Below are positions 51,286-61,458 of a DNA stretch of 64,000 nt, one piece after another. This DNA is from Paenibacillus qinlingensis (lineage in GTDB: Bacteria; Bacillota; Bacilli; Paenibacillales; NBRC-103111). A program made the position numbers and the translations under genes. Below the pieces are notes generated by a model, which was not told the origin of the DNA, did no database searches, and saw only the letters and a program-made list of their open reading frames with translations. The DNA lies in the NCBI RefSeq assembly GCF_013204845.1, contig NZ_JABMKY010000002.1:62001-126000 (forward strand). Direction: 5' to 3'. Each line of letters starts with the position of its first letter. Positions within the stretch are counted from its first letter, which is position 1.

Positions 51286-54200
51286 ATGAGAAAAAAAATG
51301 AAGCTTGGTTATGGCTTGGCGTTAACACTGACGCTAGGTTTTGTAGGCGGATTATTGCCCGCACCAAGCGCATTTGCATCTGCAACAACCTACTACGTGG
51401 CCCCAAATGGAAATGACGCAGCAGCGGGCAATGTAGAGGCATCCCCATTTAAAACCATCAATAAATGCGCCCAAATCATGACGCCCGGGGATACTTGTAT
51501 CATTGCATCAGGCACGTATCGAGAGACGGTTACTCCGGTTGCATCCGGCCAAAGCGGCCAGCCCATCACCTTTAAGACAGCACCAGGCGCAACCGTAATT
51601 GTAAGCGGTACCGAACCGATCAGCGGCTGGACGCAACACACAGGACAAATTTATAAAGCGGATCTATCTTGGAGCCTGGGAAAAGAAAACCAGCTTTTTG
51701 TAAATAATGGCTTGGTTGTTGCTCCTCTTTGGGAAGCGCGTTGGCCTAATATCAGCGAATACTCACTGCCGGGCTTAAAAGCAGGTGTTGCCACCGCGGA
51801 CTCAGGATCAGCGACATCCATTGTTGATTCGGATCTGTCGCAGCCTAGTGATTTTTGGAAGAATGCGTTGGTCTGGGAAAGAGGTGGGAACGCTTATCAA
51901 GGCATGACCAGCAAGGTGACAGGCTATAACAGCGCGACTCACACCCTTACGTATGAACCGATTACTGGTGACTATCAGGAACTGTATCCTCGGTTAGGCA
52001 GCACGTATTTCCTTAGCGGAGTTTTAGGGGCATTGGATGCTCCTAACGAGTGGTATGTGGATGAGACAGCCCAACAGGTTTATTTGTGGGCACCGGATGG
52101 CGGAGTTCCCTCCAATGTTGAGGTTAAAAAGCGCAAGACCGCATTCAACTTGAACGGAAAATCCTTCATCCAAATGAAGGGGATTCGCACCTTTGCTGCG
52201 AACATCACGATGAATGGTTCAAGCAATAACGTTTTAGATGGCATACAGGCTGATTATCTGTATTTTTCGAACTATTCCCAGAATACGACGAATGCCGATC
52301 AGCTGAATGGCGGAATTAGCATATTCGGCAATAATAACGAAATCAAGAACAGTAAGATTGGCTACTCCTCGGGAACTTTGATCAATATTGAAGGAAACAG
52401 CAACCGCATAGTGAACAACATTATTCATAACGGCAGCTATATGGCCTCCTATGATCCCCTGGTGAAGCTTTCAAGCGGGACCAGCAACCTGATCAGTTAC
52501 AACGAGATTCGAGAATCCGGAAGATTCAATATTTATTGGAGATCCGGCAGCGGGGAGATTTCGTACAACGATATTTCTAATGGGATGTGGCTTTCCCGAG
52601 ACGGAGCCCTGCTATACAGCTGGGGTCTTGATATGGGCAACAGCGACATTCATCACAATCTGATCCACGACAGCAAAGGCTCTGATATGAGCGTCGGTCT
52701 CTACTTCGACAACTATGCGAACAATGTGGTGGCGCATCATAACGTTATCTACAATAATGATGTAGGGATTCAAATGAATACGCCGGGTAACTATCGACTC
52801 ATTTATAACAACACGGTTGTGAATCATAGAACAGGCAGCATAGGCTACTGGGGATCACCGCCTTATAACCAGGAGCTTTTCGGATCAAGAGTGTATAACA
52901 ACATTTTTACGAACAGTGTCTCCTTAACAGCAGATACGGCAAACGGGTACAACACGACATCAAGCACTGGCGTGAATTTTATGAATCCAGCTGCGAACGA
53001 CTTCCGGTTAAATGACGGTTCAACGGCTATTAACACAGGGGCGGTCATTAAAGGAGTCACCGACAGTTATGTAGGTATTGCTCCGGATGCAGGTGCCTAT
53101 GAGTTCGGCGGTGCCAATTGGAAAGCAGGGCCGGATTTTGCCAATCCTCCAAGCGTGACCTACACCCAGATCGATACGCCTTATATGAACCTAATTAAGA
53201 ACAGCGGCTTCAATGGGACTACCGATAACTGGCTGAAATGGACGACGAACGGGACTACGGATGTACAATCCGTACCGGCTTCACCAGACTGGCAAGTACG
53301 AGGTAGACAATATCGCTTGAAATTGGGGCCTGGCGGAGCTGGTGTGGAACAAAAAATCACGGGACTTAAACCTGACACCGAATATAAATTTGTAGCTTGG
53401 GTATACAATGAGCCTGGGGAATCCATCGTTCTCGGTGTATTTAATTATGGCGGAAACGCAATTGATACGACTGTAAAAGATAACCAATATGTACGCAAAG
53501 AAATTACTTTCCGAACAGGCACTACAAATACGGATGCACGCGTGCGCATCTATAAGCCTGGATCAGCTGTAGGCCTTTCATATGCAGACGATACGGGTTT
53601 GATTGAAAACACGCCTTTCGATGCTGGTGTAAGCCAAACCTTCTTGAAAGAAGTCCAGTTCACGACACCGGTAAATCTCTTTACTGTTGGAGAGCAAGGG
53701 ATCTTGAACTTGACCGGAACACAGCAAAATGGTTCGCCGGCTGATCTATCAACTGCCGATATCCAGTTGGTTTCCAGCGACCCTCAAGTTCTGCGTATTA
53801 ATAGCGTAAGCAATGGCTCCGCTTCCGTGACAGCCCTTGCAGCAGGTCAAGTCACTGTATCGGCAACCGTCTTCAAGGACGGCATTACGAAAGCGACATC
53901 ACAAATCTCGACGGTCTTCCCTAACGGTGGAACGGATACTGGGCCGGCAGGCTGGGCTCTGAAGACGTACGGTTCTAATAGCAAGGGCTTCGTCACGACG
54001 AATCCCGAGGGTACTTATTCGGTCGTAGGCGTGGGAGACAATGTTTGGGACAAAACGGATGATTTCGTTTACCTTAGCAAAAACGTTCATACGTCCGATC
54101 CTAATGCTAAAGTTACGTTTACGGCTACGATTGACTCCTTTGACTTCGCAGATCCAGCCTCGGTCGGCTTGATGTTCCGCGCCAAGGACACGGCGGATTC

Positions 54201-55404
54201 CAAGCATGTTCAGTTCCGTACGGATGGCACCGGTAAGGTGCTCCGCTATGTATTCCGCAATAGCGAGAGTATTCTGGATTCGCAAAATCCGCCTGCCCAA
54301 CAGAAATATTGGGGTTCGTCGACAGGCCTGCTACTGGACTATGCGGGCAAGAGCATTAACACCCCGTTCCAGATGAAATTGGTCAAAGAAGGCAATAAAG
54401 TAACGGGTTATTATTATAAAGAATCGCAGTGGTTATCTATCGGCTCCACTACGGTAGAATTTGAAGGAACCGACTTCCTCGCGGGGATAGGAATGTTCTC
54501 GGGTAGCGGGAAGCCGCCGGTTAAGGCAGTGATCTCGCAATTGGACATACAAGTTGAAGATGTGCTTGCTTCCGTTTCGATGACAGCGGATAACATGTTT
54601 GTAGGAGCTGGAAGCCCGGCCTCACTAACGGTGACTGGCTATGTATCCGATGGATCTCTTGCCGATTTGGGCCAGGCAACCATCTCGTACAGAAGTGACA
54701 ATAACGCAGTGGCTACTGTTGATAGCAATGGCAAAGTAACCGCAACTGGGGAAGGCATTACTTCCGTTCATGCATCGGTTACCCTAGGCGCTGTAACGAA
54801 GGAAACGAGCGTAGGTTTGCTAACTGATCTCAGGGCTCCAAATACAGTAGCTGAGGCTGTCTATGGGACACAAACGACGGTGGTGGCCCTCTCGGCTACT
54901 GATAATTTGTCCGGCGTCGCTAGAACTGAATATCGGCTCGGTGATAATGGGGCTTGGAACCCGTATTCGGGACTTATCATAATTCCTCAAGGTAGTGCAA
55001 ATTTAATCCAGTATCGTTCTGTCGATAAAGCAGGCAATGCAGAAGCAATCAAAGCTATCGTTATTGGCAGCCAAGACATAACTGCTCCTTCTTTGTCCGT
55101 CACGCTAGATAAAACAGTGATTTGGCCGCCAAACAAAAAAATGATCGCCATTAAAGCCACTGTCAACGCTAGCGATGCGGATTCGGGCTTGGCGTCGGTC
55201 ATCTTGACCTCTATCACTTGCAGCGATCCCACCAGCAGCCCAAGCGATATTCAAGCAGCAATCGGCACTTCAGCTACATCGTTCAGTCTGCGTGCCGAAA
55301 AGGTTCGCAGCTATACCATAACCTACACAGCTACTGACAACGCTGGCAATAAAACCGTTGTTACGAGCGTTGTCACTGTTCCTCATGATATGGCCGGGAA
55401 CTAA
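51286..55404 (+). CDS. Secreted multidomain right-handed beta-helix protein
   Basis: 1372 residues, AAGGAGG upstream. Signal peptide MRKKMKLGYGLALTLTLGFV to about residue 32. A DUF1565-like start (TTYYVAPNGNDAAAGNVEAS), then a parallel beta-helix near 100-600 with repeats such as NIIHNGSYM and HHNLIHDSKGSDMSVGLYFDNYANNVV, ending APDAGAYEFGG. Next a carbohydrate-binding-like module (NLIKNSGFNGTTDNW), a bacterial Ig-like repeat, a LamG-like region (SVGLMFRAKDTADSKH), another Ig-like domain, an OmpL47-type repeat and a C-terminal Ig-like domain. Polysaccharide lyase or binding activity is likely; no catalytic residues can be assigned. It is closely similar in the first 900 residues to the protein at 61459. 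Confidence 0.9.
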   Translation: MRKKMKLGYGLALTLTLGFVGGLLPAPSAFASATTYYVAPNGNDAAAGNVEASPFKTINKCAQIMTPGDTCIIASGTYRETVTPVASGQSGQPITFKTAPGATVIVSGTEPISGWTQHTGQIYKADLSWSLGKENQLFVNNGLVVAPLWEARWPNISEYSLPGLKAGVATADSGSATSIVDSDLSQPSDFWKNALVWERGGNAYQGMTSKVTGYNSATHTLTYEPITGDYQELYPRLGSTYFLSGVLGALDAPNEWYVDETAQQVYLWAPDGGVPSNVEVKKRKTAFNLNGKSFIQMKGIRTFAANITMNGSSNNVLDGIQADYLYFSNYSQNTTNADQLNGGISIFGNNNEIKNSKIGYSSGTLINIEGNSNRIVNNIIHNGSYMASYDPLVKLSSGTSNLISYNEIRESGRFNIYWRSGSGEISYNDISNGMWLSRDGALLYSWGLDMGNSDIHHNLIHDSKGSDMSVGLYFDNYANNVVAHHNVIYNNDVGIQMNTPGNYRLIYNNTVVNHRTGSIGYWGSPPYNQELFGSRVYNNIFTNSVSLTADTANGYNTTSSTGVNFMNPAANDFRLNDGSTAINTGAVIKGVTDSYVGIAPDAGAYEFGGANWKAGPDFANPPSVTYTQIDTPYMNLIKNSGFNGTTDNWLKWTTNGTTDVQSVPASPDWQVRGRQYRLKLGPGGAGVEQKITGLKPDTEYKFVAWVYNEPGESIVLGVFNYGGNAIDTTVKDNQYVRKEITFRTGTTNTDARVRIYKPGSAVGLSYADDTGLIENTPFDAGVSQTFLKEVQFTTPVNLFTVGEQGILNLTGTQQNGSPADLSTADIQLVSSDPQVLRINSVSNGSASVTALAAGQVTVSATVFKDGITKATSQISTVFPNGGTDTGPAGWALKTYGSNSKGFVTTNPEGTYSVVGVGDNVWDKTDDFVYLSKNVHTSDPNAKVTFTATIDSFDFADPASVGLMFRAKDTADSKHVQFRTDGTGKVLRYVFRNSESILDSQNPPAQQKYWGSSTGLLLDYAGKSINTPFQMKLVKEGNKVTGYYYKESQWLSIGSTTVEFEGTDFLAGIGMFSGSGKPPVKAVISQLDIQVEDVLASVSMTADNMFVGAGSPASLTVTGYVSDGSLADLGQATISYRSDNNAVATVDSNGKVTATGEGITSVHASVTLGAVTKETSVGLLTDLRAPNTVAEAVYGTQTTVVALSATDNLSGVARTEYRLGDNGAWNPYSGLIIIPQGSANLIQYRSVDKAGNAEAIKAIVIGSQDITAPSLSVTLDKTVIWPPNKKMIAIKATVNASDADSGLASVILTSITCSDPTSSPSDIQAAIGTSATSFSLRAEKVRSYTITYTATDNAGNKTVVTSVVTVPHDMAGN

Positions 55405-55529
55405 AAATGTATTCTGATAATGGAATCCACAGTGAATTGTGCGTGAGTTAGATTCTTGCGTATTGACTTTTTAGGTTGGTTTGTTGGTTGGGAGCACATG
55501 GTGACTACCGATTCATGTTTAGATGTATA

Positions 55530-55715
55530 AACTACAGCTAAATCCCTCGAACCTGACGCATTTCCTTGATTTGATGGAAAAACTACATTTAATTTGGATG
55601 GAAATTCAAGAGTAGAGATAATCGAAGGAATTTACCTACAGGAAATACAGTTAATCTTTCGATTTCGATAAATCCACTTTAAATAGTTGGAAAAAATCCA
55701 GTTAGTTTACAGGAA
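55530..55715. repeat. Degenerate short repeats in the gap after the beta-helix gene
   Basis: Four related stretches (ACTACAGCTAAATC, AACTACATTTAATT, AATACAGTTAATC, AATCCAGTTAGTTT) occur at 50-65-base spacing, each near GGAAA. No gene is evident in 55405-55720. This resembles intergenic degenerate repeats of Paenibacillus-type genomes. Confidence 0.4.
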
Positions 55716-55722
55716 ACGGAAA

Positions 55723-55770
55723 TAAGAGGCTATCTCAAAAAGTCTACTATGACTTTGAGACAGCCTCTTT
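55723..55770. terminator. Bidirectional terminator between convergent genes
   Basis: AAGAGGCT and TCTCAAA pair with TTTGAGA and AGCCTCTT with one internal mismatch pair, flanked by T and A runs. It separates the beta-helix gene from the leftward Gfo/Idh/MocA gene. Confidence 0.85.
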
Positions 55771-55815
55771 GCTGTTGGCAAGCTAGTTCGGTATCAATTC
55801 ATTCGATTTTTGCCC

Positions 55816-57117
55816 TCACAATGGCATTTCGTTGCCCCAATCGATCCGCATAGCATGTCCCGACGCCATGGAAGCATCCGCCCGAAACCCAACGAGGTGC
55901 CCGAGGATGGCATGCTCTAAAGATGTGGAGAATTGAGCGGAAGTGTCTCCTCGCACGACGCGCACAAAATCTTCAACGAGTCGGTAATCCCCGCCACCAT
56001 GCATATCCCGACTAACCGGAATATCGACACGTTGCTCGCTGTAAACGCCGCCTTCCCGCAGATGCGGGTGACGCACCACGAAGAAACCTTCCTCGAGCTC
56101 CCCATAGATCTCACCCTTGGTCCCCGTAATATGCACGGTACGACAGGCCTTCGCTGCTCCTCCCACCAGATTGTGAACGGCGGTGCTTCCGTTCTCAAAC
56201 TCCATCATCACCGCTTGGTGATCGGCGATGTCGTTATCGCACCGCCAGACGCAGCGACCGAACGGATTATCCGTGCGCAGGCTTTCCAGCTTCTCCTCGT
56301 AGCTGAGCCTCACGCCGTCTAGGTAGCGCGGCCACACGTAAACCGGCCACAGCGGTTGGTCAACGTAAAGCTTCTTTGCTGAGTATACGCAGTTCTCTTC
56401 GATTGCACAGTCAGTCAAGCAGCGAGTGCCCGATCCTTGAGGAGCCCGCGGCTCGCGAAAGTACGAGCGTCCGCCGTAGCTGCTCACCTTAACAGGCAGC
56501 ACCTTAGATTGAAACCATGTGATGAGATCGAGATCATGGCAGCATTTTTGCATGAGGAAAGACGAGCCTCCGCGCTCCTTATTCGCGAATTTGCCGCGAA
56601 CGAATGCCGTTGCCATGTGGTGAAAGTCGACATTCTCTTCGGTCTGAATGTGCAGGATATCACCAATTGTCCCTGCCTCCAGCTCCTTTTTCAGCTCCAC
56701 ATAGAATGGGGCATAACGCAGCACGTGGCAGATCATGACCTTACGACCATACGCTTGGGCTATACGATACAGCTCCAGCACCTCGTCCTCCGCAATTCCG
56801 ATCGGCTTCTCTAACAACAGGTCGTAGCCCTTCTGCAGCAGCGGCAAACTTGTCGACACGTGCTGCGCGTCCAAGGTCCCGTTAATCGCTGCATCTGCCA
56901 GCTTCGGCCGTGCTACGAGGGCTTCCACATCTGCGAATACCATGTCCTCCGCTAATTCATATCGTTCAGCCGTATGCGCACGTCGGAGCGGATTCGGATC
57001 CACCACCCCAACTACCCGCATCTGTTCCGGATGCTTCAGCGAATAGCTCGCATAATTCATACTGCGGCTTCCTGCTCCAACGATGATGACTTCTATCGGT
57101 TTATTCTCAGCTTTCAT
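55816..57117 (-). CDS. Gfo/Idh/MocA-family oxidoreductase
   Basis: 433 residues. NAD(P) site VIIVGAGSRSMNYASYSL, EKP motif in LLLEKPIGIAEDEV, and active-site region GSSFLMQKCCHDLDLITWF with the conserved His-Asp-like HDLDLI. A Cys-rich insert (TRCLTDCAIEENCVY) is unusual and could bind metal. AAGGGGAG precedes the start, which overlaps the DUF4091 gene by 11 bases. Probably acts on the same sugar as that enzyme. Confidence 0.9.
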   Translation of the reverse strand: MKAENKPIEVIIVGAGSRSMNYASYSLKHPEQMRVVGVVDPNPLRRAHTAERYELAEDMVFADVEALVARPKLADAAINGTLDAQHVSTSLPLLQKGYDLLLEKPIGIAEDEVLELYRIAQAYGRKVMICHVLRYAPFYVELKKELEAGTIGDILHIQTEENVDFHHMATAFVRGKFANKERGGSSFLMQKCCHDLDLITWFQSKVLPVKVSSYGGRSYFREPRAPQGSGTRCLTDCAIEENCVYSAKKLYVDQPLWPVYVWPRYLDGVRLSYEEKLESLRTDNPFGRCVWRCDNDIADHQAVMMEFENGSTAVHNLVGGAAKACRTVHITGTKGEIYGELEEGFFVVRHPHLREGGVYSEQRVDIPVSRDMHGGGDYRLVEDFVRVVRGDTSAQFSTSLEHAILGHLVGFRADASMASGHAMRIDWGNEMPL

Positions 57118-58795
57118 GACGATCTCCCCTTTTGGTTAACTCCGATGCACCACTTATTGCCCGATTGACTCTTTCCCGAAGCCCAAGCAGCCACTGCGCA
57201 TCTGAAGGATACTGGCTAAAGCTCAGAGGTTCCGTGAGTCCGTCCTCGATCAAAGCCAGCACCTGTTCGCGCCCGACTAAGCCCTCTAACAGTTGCAGCG
57301 CCCTAAGGTCCTGCAAGCCCTCATAGAACACTTCCATGCGGATCGACTCTATCGGTCCTTTCGCCCCTGGGTATACGAGGAACGCATCGCCAGATGGAAA
57401 GGTTCGGCCGGCGTCCGTCACACGATACGGATCAATTGCTTGCAGCGAATACTGCGTATTCCAGAAGTTGTAGCCCCAATGCAAGAAGCCGACAATCTGG
57501 AACTTATATAGCTGTACGCCGATCACTCGGTTTCGGGCTGATGGCATGTTGAAGAACCGATTGGATACTTGCCTGTACTGTACGCAGCAGTAATACGTCC
57601 ACAGCTTAGGTACTTGTCGCTCAAGGAACGGTTCGATGTGATCGTTCGCTGGAATGGGCCCTTTTACAAGCCCTTGTTCATAGTACTCCACATTAGTCAG
57701 CGCATCGATAATTGGGAAATTCCCCAAGTGAGCTTGCATCAACTCGCTCGCACTGCGATACCAGGGCATATGTTCAAGCAAAGGCTCATCCGAAATATGA
57801 AAATAGCACCGATTCTCAAGCCCTTGCTCTCGAAGGAACACCATTAATGCCGGCAGATATTGATTTAGAAACGACTTATATGCCTCTCCAGCCGCGTCCG
57901 TCTCCCAACCGAAAATGCGCCGCAGCTCTCCCTGCTCCACCGCCTCTACCTTTGGGGCGTGCTTTGCGCCCCATTGGGTGAACAGGTGCGAGAATTCCAA
58001 ATAGTGAATGCCAACCCGATTGCAGAGCTCGATCCAACGAAGCAGTCGGCCGAAGCCGAATTTGTACGTGCCGTCCAGCTCTCTCTGCACATCCACCAGT
58101 TGAACCGTCGGGCGCTCACCGCCGACTTGGGTATCCAACGGTGGCGTGAAGTGGGGCGTGAGTACCATGTTCATGCCATGCCGCACAGCGGTTTGCATGT
58201 ATTGCTCGATCAGCCCCCAGTGTGCATCACTGAACACCTGGACCCCGTAGTAATTCACCAAACAGTCGGCATGAAACCACTCCGTATGAATCAATGACTG
58301 AGGCGGCAACATGGCCGGGATGACCTCCAAGTGAAAGCTTTCTTCACCGAGCAGCTCCCCGGTCAGCGCTGCAAACTTGACTGTTATGTCATATTTGCCC
58401 GCCAGCGTCTCCTCGTCTACTTCCACAGTGACCCATACAGATCTCCATTGATAATGGATACCTACTACACCCTGCTCTTCATCGATAGGATAAAGTGGAT
58501 CAGGATAAAGGCCTGGAGTGACCCGCAGCACGTTGTCGTCATGGCGGCGCTGGCAGGGGAGTTCCGATGGTGCCAAGCCAACTTCACGCAAAGTAATGGC
58601 CGCCTGCAAGGTAGAAATGACACTCACACGGATCGGCTTGGTCAAAGCAGGTGCCCGATAAGCAACTTGGAAATCGAACGTCTCCCCGCGCAAGGCGGAG
58701 CCCCGTGTATAAGACTCATCCCGAAGTTCCTCGTCCGGAAATACTTTTACTAAGGAATGAAGACACTGTGTCTCAAACACAAATACATCTTGCAT
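57107..58795 (-). CDS. DUF4091/GH123-like glycoside-hydrolase-type protein
   Basis: 562 residues from ATG 58795 (AAAGGGGAA upstream). The catalytic barrel of DUF4091 includes YYGVQVFSDAHWGLIEQYM, HGMNMVLTPHF, HYLEFSHLFTQWGAKHAPKV and YFHISDEPLLEHMPWY, with an Asp-Glu pair in the position of GH123 catalytic residues. The beta-sandwich N-terminal part precedes it. No signal peptide, so it acts inside the cell on imported sugars. Coupled to the Gfo/Idh/MocA gene. Confidence 0.86.
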   Translation of the reverse strand: MQDVFVFETQCLHSLVKVFPDEELRDESYTRGSALRGETFDFQVAYRAPALTKPIRVSVISTLQAAITLREVGLAPSELPCQRRHDDNVLRVTPGLYPDPLYPIDEEQGVVGIHYQWRSVWVTVEVDEETLAGKYDITVKFAALTGELLGEESFHLEVIPAMLPPQSLIHTEWFHADCLVNYYGVQVFSDAHWGLIEQYMQTAVRHGMNMVLTPHFTPPLDTQVGGERPTVQLVDVQRELDGTYKFGFGRLLRWIELCNRVGIHYLEFSHLFTQWGAKHAPKVEAVEQGELRRIFGWETDAAGEAYKSFLNQYLPALMVFLREQGLENRCYFHISDEPLLEHMPWYRSASELMQAHLGNFPIIDALTNVEYYEQGLVKGPIPANDHIEPFLERQVPKLWTYYCCVQYRQVSNRFFNMPSARNRVIGVQLYKFQIVGFLHWGYNFWNTQYSLQAIDPYRVTDAGRTFPSGDAFLVYPGAKGPIESIRMEVFYEGLQDLRALQLLEGLVGREQVLALIEDGLTEPLSFSQYPSDAQWLLGLRERVNRAISGASELTKRGDRHES

Positions 58796-58850
58796 ATCTA
58801 TTCCCCTTTGTTCTCTCGACATAGGTTCAGCGTAACCCCCAGAAAAAGCA

Positions 58851-58879
58851 AAAGAAAGTGCAAGATTCGCACTTTCTTT
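58851..58879. promoter_or_regulatory. Perfect 29-base inverted repeat upstream of the DUF4091 gene
   Basis: AAAGAAAGTGC-N7-GCACTTTCTTT, 11-7-11. Its centre is about 70 bases before the DUF4091 start codon. It could also serve as terminator of the AraC gene that ends 58 bases to its right, since Ts follow on the minus strand, but the shared partner at 51081 argues for a regulatory role. Confidence 0.65.
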
Positions 58880-58937
58880 CACTAAATCAATGAACAATTT
58901 GAACTTTTATGTACGATGAAGATGGGAATAGCTTTCC

Positions 58938-61289
58938 CTACAGTGACAGTGATTTCTTGATCCGGTAATCCTTCGGCGTCGTGCCGAAACGCTTCTTGAA
59001 CAACTTGAAGAAGTAGCTCGGGGAGCTGAAACCAACTTTCTCGGAGATCTCATTCACCGGCAGGTTATTGTTCTCGAGCAGCATGACCGATTTCAGCAGC
59101 CGAATTTCGTTGATATAATCTGCAACAGAGATTGTCTCCTGCTTCTTGAAGATGCGGCCAACATACGCAGAGGACATTCGAAGCATATCGGCGATCTCCT
59201 GCAGGCTTAGATTTGGATCGGAGTAATTCGCCTGAATCATGTCTTTAATCGTATCGATGATAAAATGATCTTTCGTCTCCGTTCCGCGTTTCTGATCCTC
59301 GAAGATCGCGCTGAGGATGGCGCCGAACTCCGAAAAGATTTCATCCAAAGTCTCCTTCTCGAATACGAGGCGATCGATAGAACGAAGGTCGATGAGCAGT
59401 GGCGACAGCTTGTTCTGGTTGATTTCACGGACCGTCTGTTTGATCAGGATGCCGAGTTGTATCACGGATTGCACGACGGCGTCGGAACTCATCCCGGATA
59501 TCAGCTGGCGCAGGTGCTCCAGCTCCTGGAAGACGCTGTCTGGATGACTCGCCTTAATTGCCTCTGCGAATTTTCGCTCGAGCTCAAGCGGGATGTGTGC
59601 CTCAAGATTGGCGAGGTTACTCTGCACCATCTCCGGCGTAATCACGGAGCCGTGGCCAAAATTCATTTTATATAGATGGTAATCGAGCGCTTTCTCGTAG
59701 CGAGCCGTCAGTTCGTGATAGTGGGCCGCAACATCCCCCAGCGCTACCGTGAAGGTGACGTGGTAATAATCGCCGATGACTTGCTGTGCCTGCTGCAGCA
59801 ACTTTGTAATAGCCGTATAACTTTCCTTCGGGCGCGTACCGGCTTCGAAGATCAACACTAGATGCTCACCACGAATGTCGACGACGTCCCCTCGTAGCTC
59901 CTCCGAAACAAATTCCCGAATAATATTGGACACGGCAAATGTCAGCAGGTTCATATCCACACCGAGTTTTCTTTCTTTCAAGTCTTGGTAATGATCAAAT
60001 TTAAGAACCCCTAAGATGCTCTCCTTTTCCAAATCGACGTTCATATACCCGCCCCGAACGCATTCTGCCAATTCCTCAGACGTAAAGGATCGGCTGTCGG
60101 TCACGAGTTTGCGCAGGTAGTAAGAATTCACAATGGCTTCGTTGCTGTCGTGCTTCGTCTGCTCGCTCATGAGCTTCTCAATCAGATGGTTATAGCTATG
60201 CGAGATGTAACTGATCTCGTCCCCCCCGTTCGTACGTTCCGGCTCACCGCCGGGCAGCCGCTTCGTTTGCTTTAGCAGCACATTAATCGGCGAGTACAGA
60301 CGGTTAGAGATGATCAAGGAGGCAACAACGGCGAGAACGAGACAGATGGCGGCAACCGTAATGAAGACGATCTTCAGCTTATCTACCGCAGCAAGTACGC
60401 CAACATAAGGTTCAACATCGACGATCACCCAGTTGACAGAGCGGTTTACGATGTAGTTGACGATTTGCTTCTCGCCGTTAGCCATATACGTAAACTGGGA
60501 TACCTGGCGGCCCGAGGAAGCGATCTGCCGATACACTTCCTCCTTCAAGTTCCCCAGATCTTTGTCGTCTTGAATGTTCGGACTGTACATTTCTTTATTC
60601 TGGTCCAGAACGAAAATACGGTTGGCCCGATTCGAGGACTGCCTGTTCATCAGCTCCAACTTTTCAAACAGCCATTCTGGCTTAACATTAATAATGAGCG
60701 TGCTCTCCTTTTTCGTATAAGCTTCTAGAGAGTCATATATAAACAGAGAGAATACTTGCTGTGAACGCTCCGGATGCTTAAGGTCCGGGACGTAGCGGAG
60801 GGGCATCATCTGCATTTTATAAATGGGTTTGCCACCGCTCATATATTCACCGATTCCATTCATTAGGTTGCTGGTTGAGCTCGTGATCGCATCGTCACCA
60901 CTCGTGAAGTACATGTTCCGCTTGCTGTTATAGAAGACAATGGAGTGAATAAAGGAGTTATATGCGATAGTCTTGGTCAACTTGTTTATACGGTTGGTAT
61001 CTTCAAATGTGTCTTGTTCACCGCTGAATAACAAATGGGCCATATCCGTATCGTAGAACATAGAGATGGCGAAATTTTTCACCGTGTCATTCATGTAAGT
61101 AATGTTGTAGTTGATCTGAGATAGTACCTTCTCGTTGGCTTCTTGCTGAGAATCTAAGCTGATCTTCTTTGAATACAGAAAAGCGGACAGCAAGGAGGCC
61201 AGCATAACGGAAATAATAAGCAGATTGATCGACAGAATGATACGCATGAAATATTTCCGTTCCCGGTACTTACGCAAGTAGTTGTTCAT
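58938..61289 (-). CDS. Membrane-anchored Cache-domain AraC-family regulator
   Basis: 783 residues. Helix 1 near residues 15-37 and helix 2 near 305-327 flank an extracellular Cache-like sensor; a HAMP-like region follows. The C-terminal 100 residues are an AraC DNA-binding domain: LSLQEIADMLRMSSAYVGRIFKKQE, then PVNEISEKVGFSSPSYFFKLFKKRFGTTPKDYR. Such one-component regulators of Paenibacillus and Bacillus control nearby carbohydrate uptake and breakdown genes. It lies just upstream of the DUF4091/Gfo pair on the same strand and probably activates it. GGGGATG precedes the start. Confidence 0.92.
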   Translation of the reverse strand: MNNYLRKYRERKYFMRIILSINLLIISVMLASLLSAFLYSKKISLDSQQEANEKVLSQINYNITYMNDTVKNFAISMFYDTDMAHLLFSGEQDTFEDTNRINKLTKTIAYNSFIHSIVFYNSKRNMYFTSGDDAITSSTSNLMNGIGEYMSGGKPIYKMQMMPLRYVPDLKHPERSQQVFSLFIYDSLEAYTKKESTLIINVKPEWLFEKLELMNRQSSNRANRIFVLDQNKEMYSPNIQDDKDLGNLKEEVYRQIASSGRQVSQFTYMANGEKQIVNYIVNRSVNWVIVDVEPYVGVLAAVDKLKIVFITVAAICLVLAVVASLIISNRLYSPINVLLKQTKRLPGGEPERTNGGDEISYISHSYNHLIEKLMSEQTKHDSNEAIVNSYYLRKLVTDSRSFTSEELAECVRGGYMNVDLEKESILGVLKFDHYQDLKERKLGVDMNLLTFAVSNIIREFVSEELRGDVVDIRGEHLVLIFEAGTRPKESYTAITKLLQQAQQVIGDYYHVTFTVALGDVAAHYHELTARYEKALDYHLYKMNFGHGSVITPEMVQSNLANLEAHIPLELERKFAEAIKASHPDSVFQELEHLRQLISGMSSDAVVQSVIQLGILIKQTVREINQNKLSPLLIDLRSIDRLVFEKETLDEIFSEFGAILSAIFEDQKRGTETKDHFIIDTIKDMIQANYSDPNLSLQEIADMLRMSSAYVGRIFKKQETISVADYINEIRLLKSVMLLENNNLPVNEISEKVGFSSPSYFFKLFKKRFGTTPKDYRIKKSLSL

Positions 61290-61408
61290 CGGTGCATCCC
61301 CTTATCTCCGAGTTCCTTTACAAGTTCGAATCACTTCAGCAACCATTTCACGCTTAGTTGACCTTTACATAGTTCAACATGAAACGCGTAGTTCCTTTTC
61401 ATACATAT

Positions 61409-61434
61409 ACACCCCTCGGATGACCGAAGGGTGT
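61409..61434 (-). terminator. Hairpin downstream of the second beta-helix gene
   Basis: ACACCCCTCGG pairs with CCGAAGGGTGT around ATGA, with one mismatch. T-run weak (GTATATGTATG on the minus strand). It lies 25 bases after the stop at 61459. Confidence 0.65.
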
Positions 61435-61458
61435 ACGTTGATGCAGCTCTACTTGCGC

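Noticed and set aside
57959-58753. Two plus-strand ORFs of 112 and 140 codons opposite the DUF4091 gene
   Set aside because: Both are antisense to a complete, recognisable protein and lack ribosome sites.
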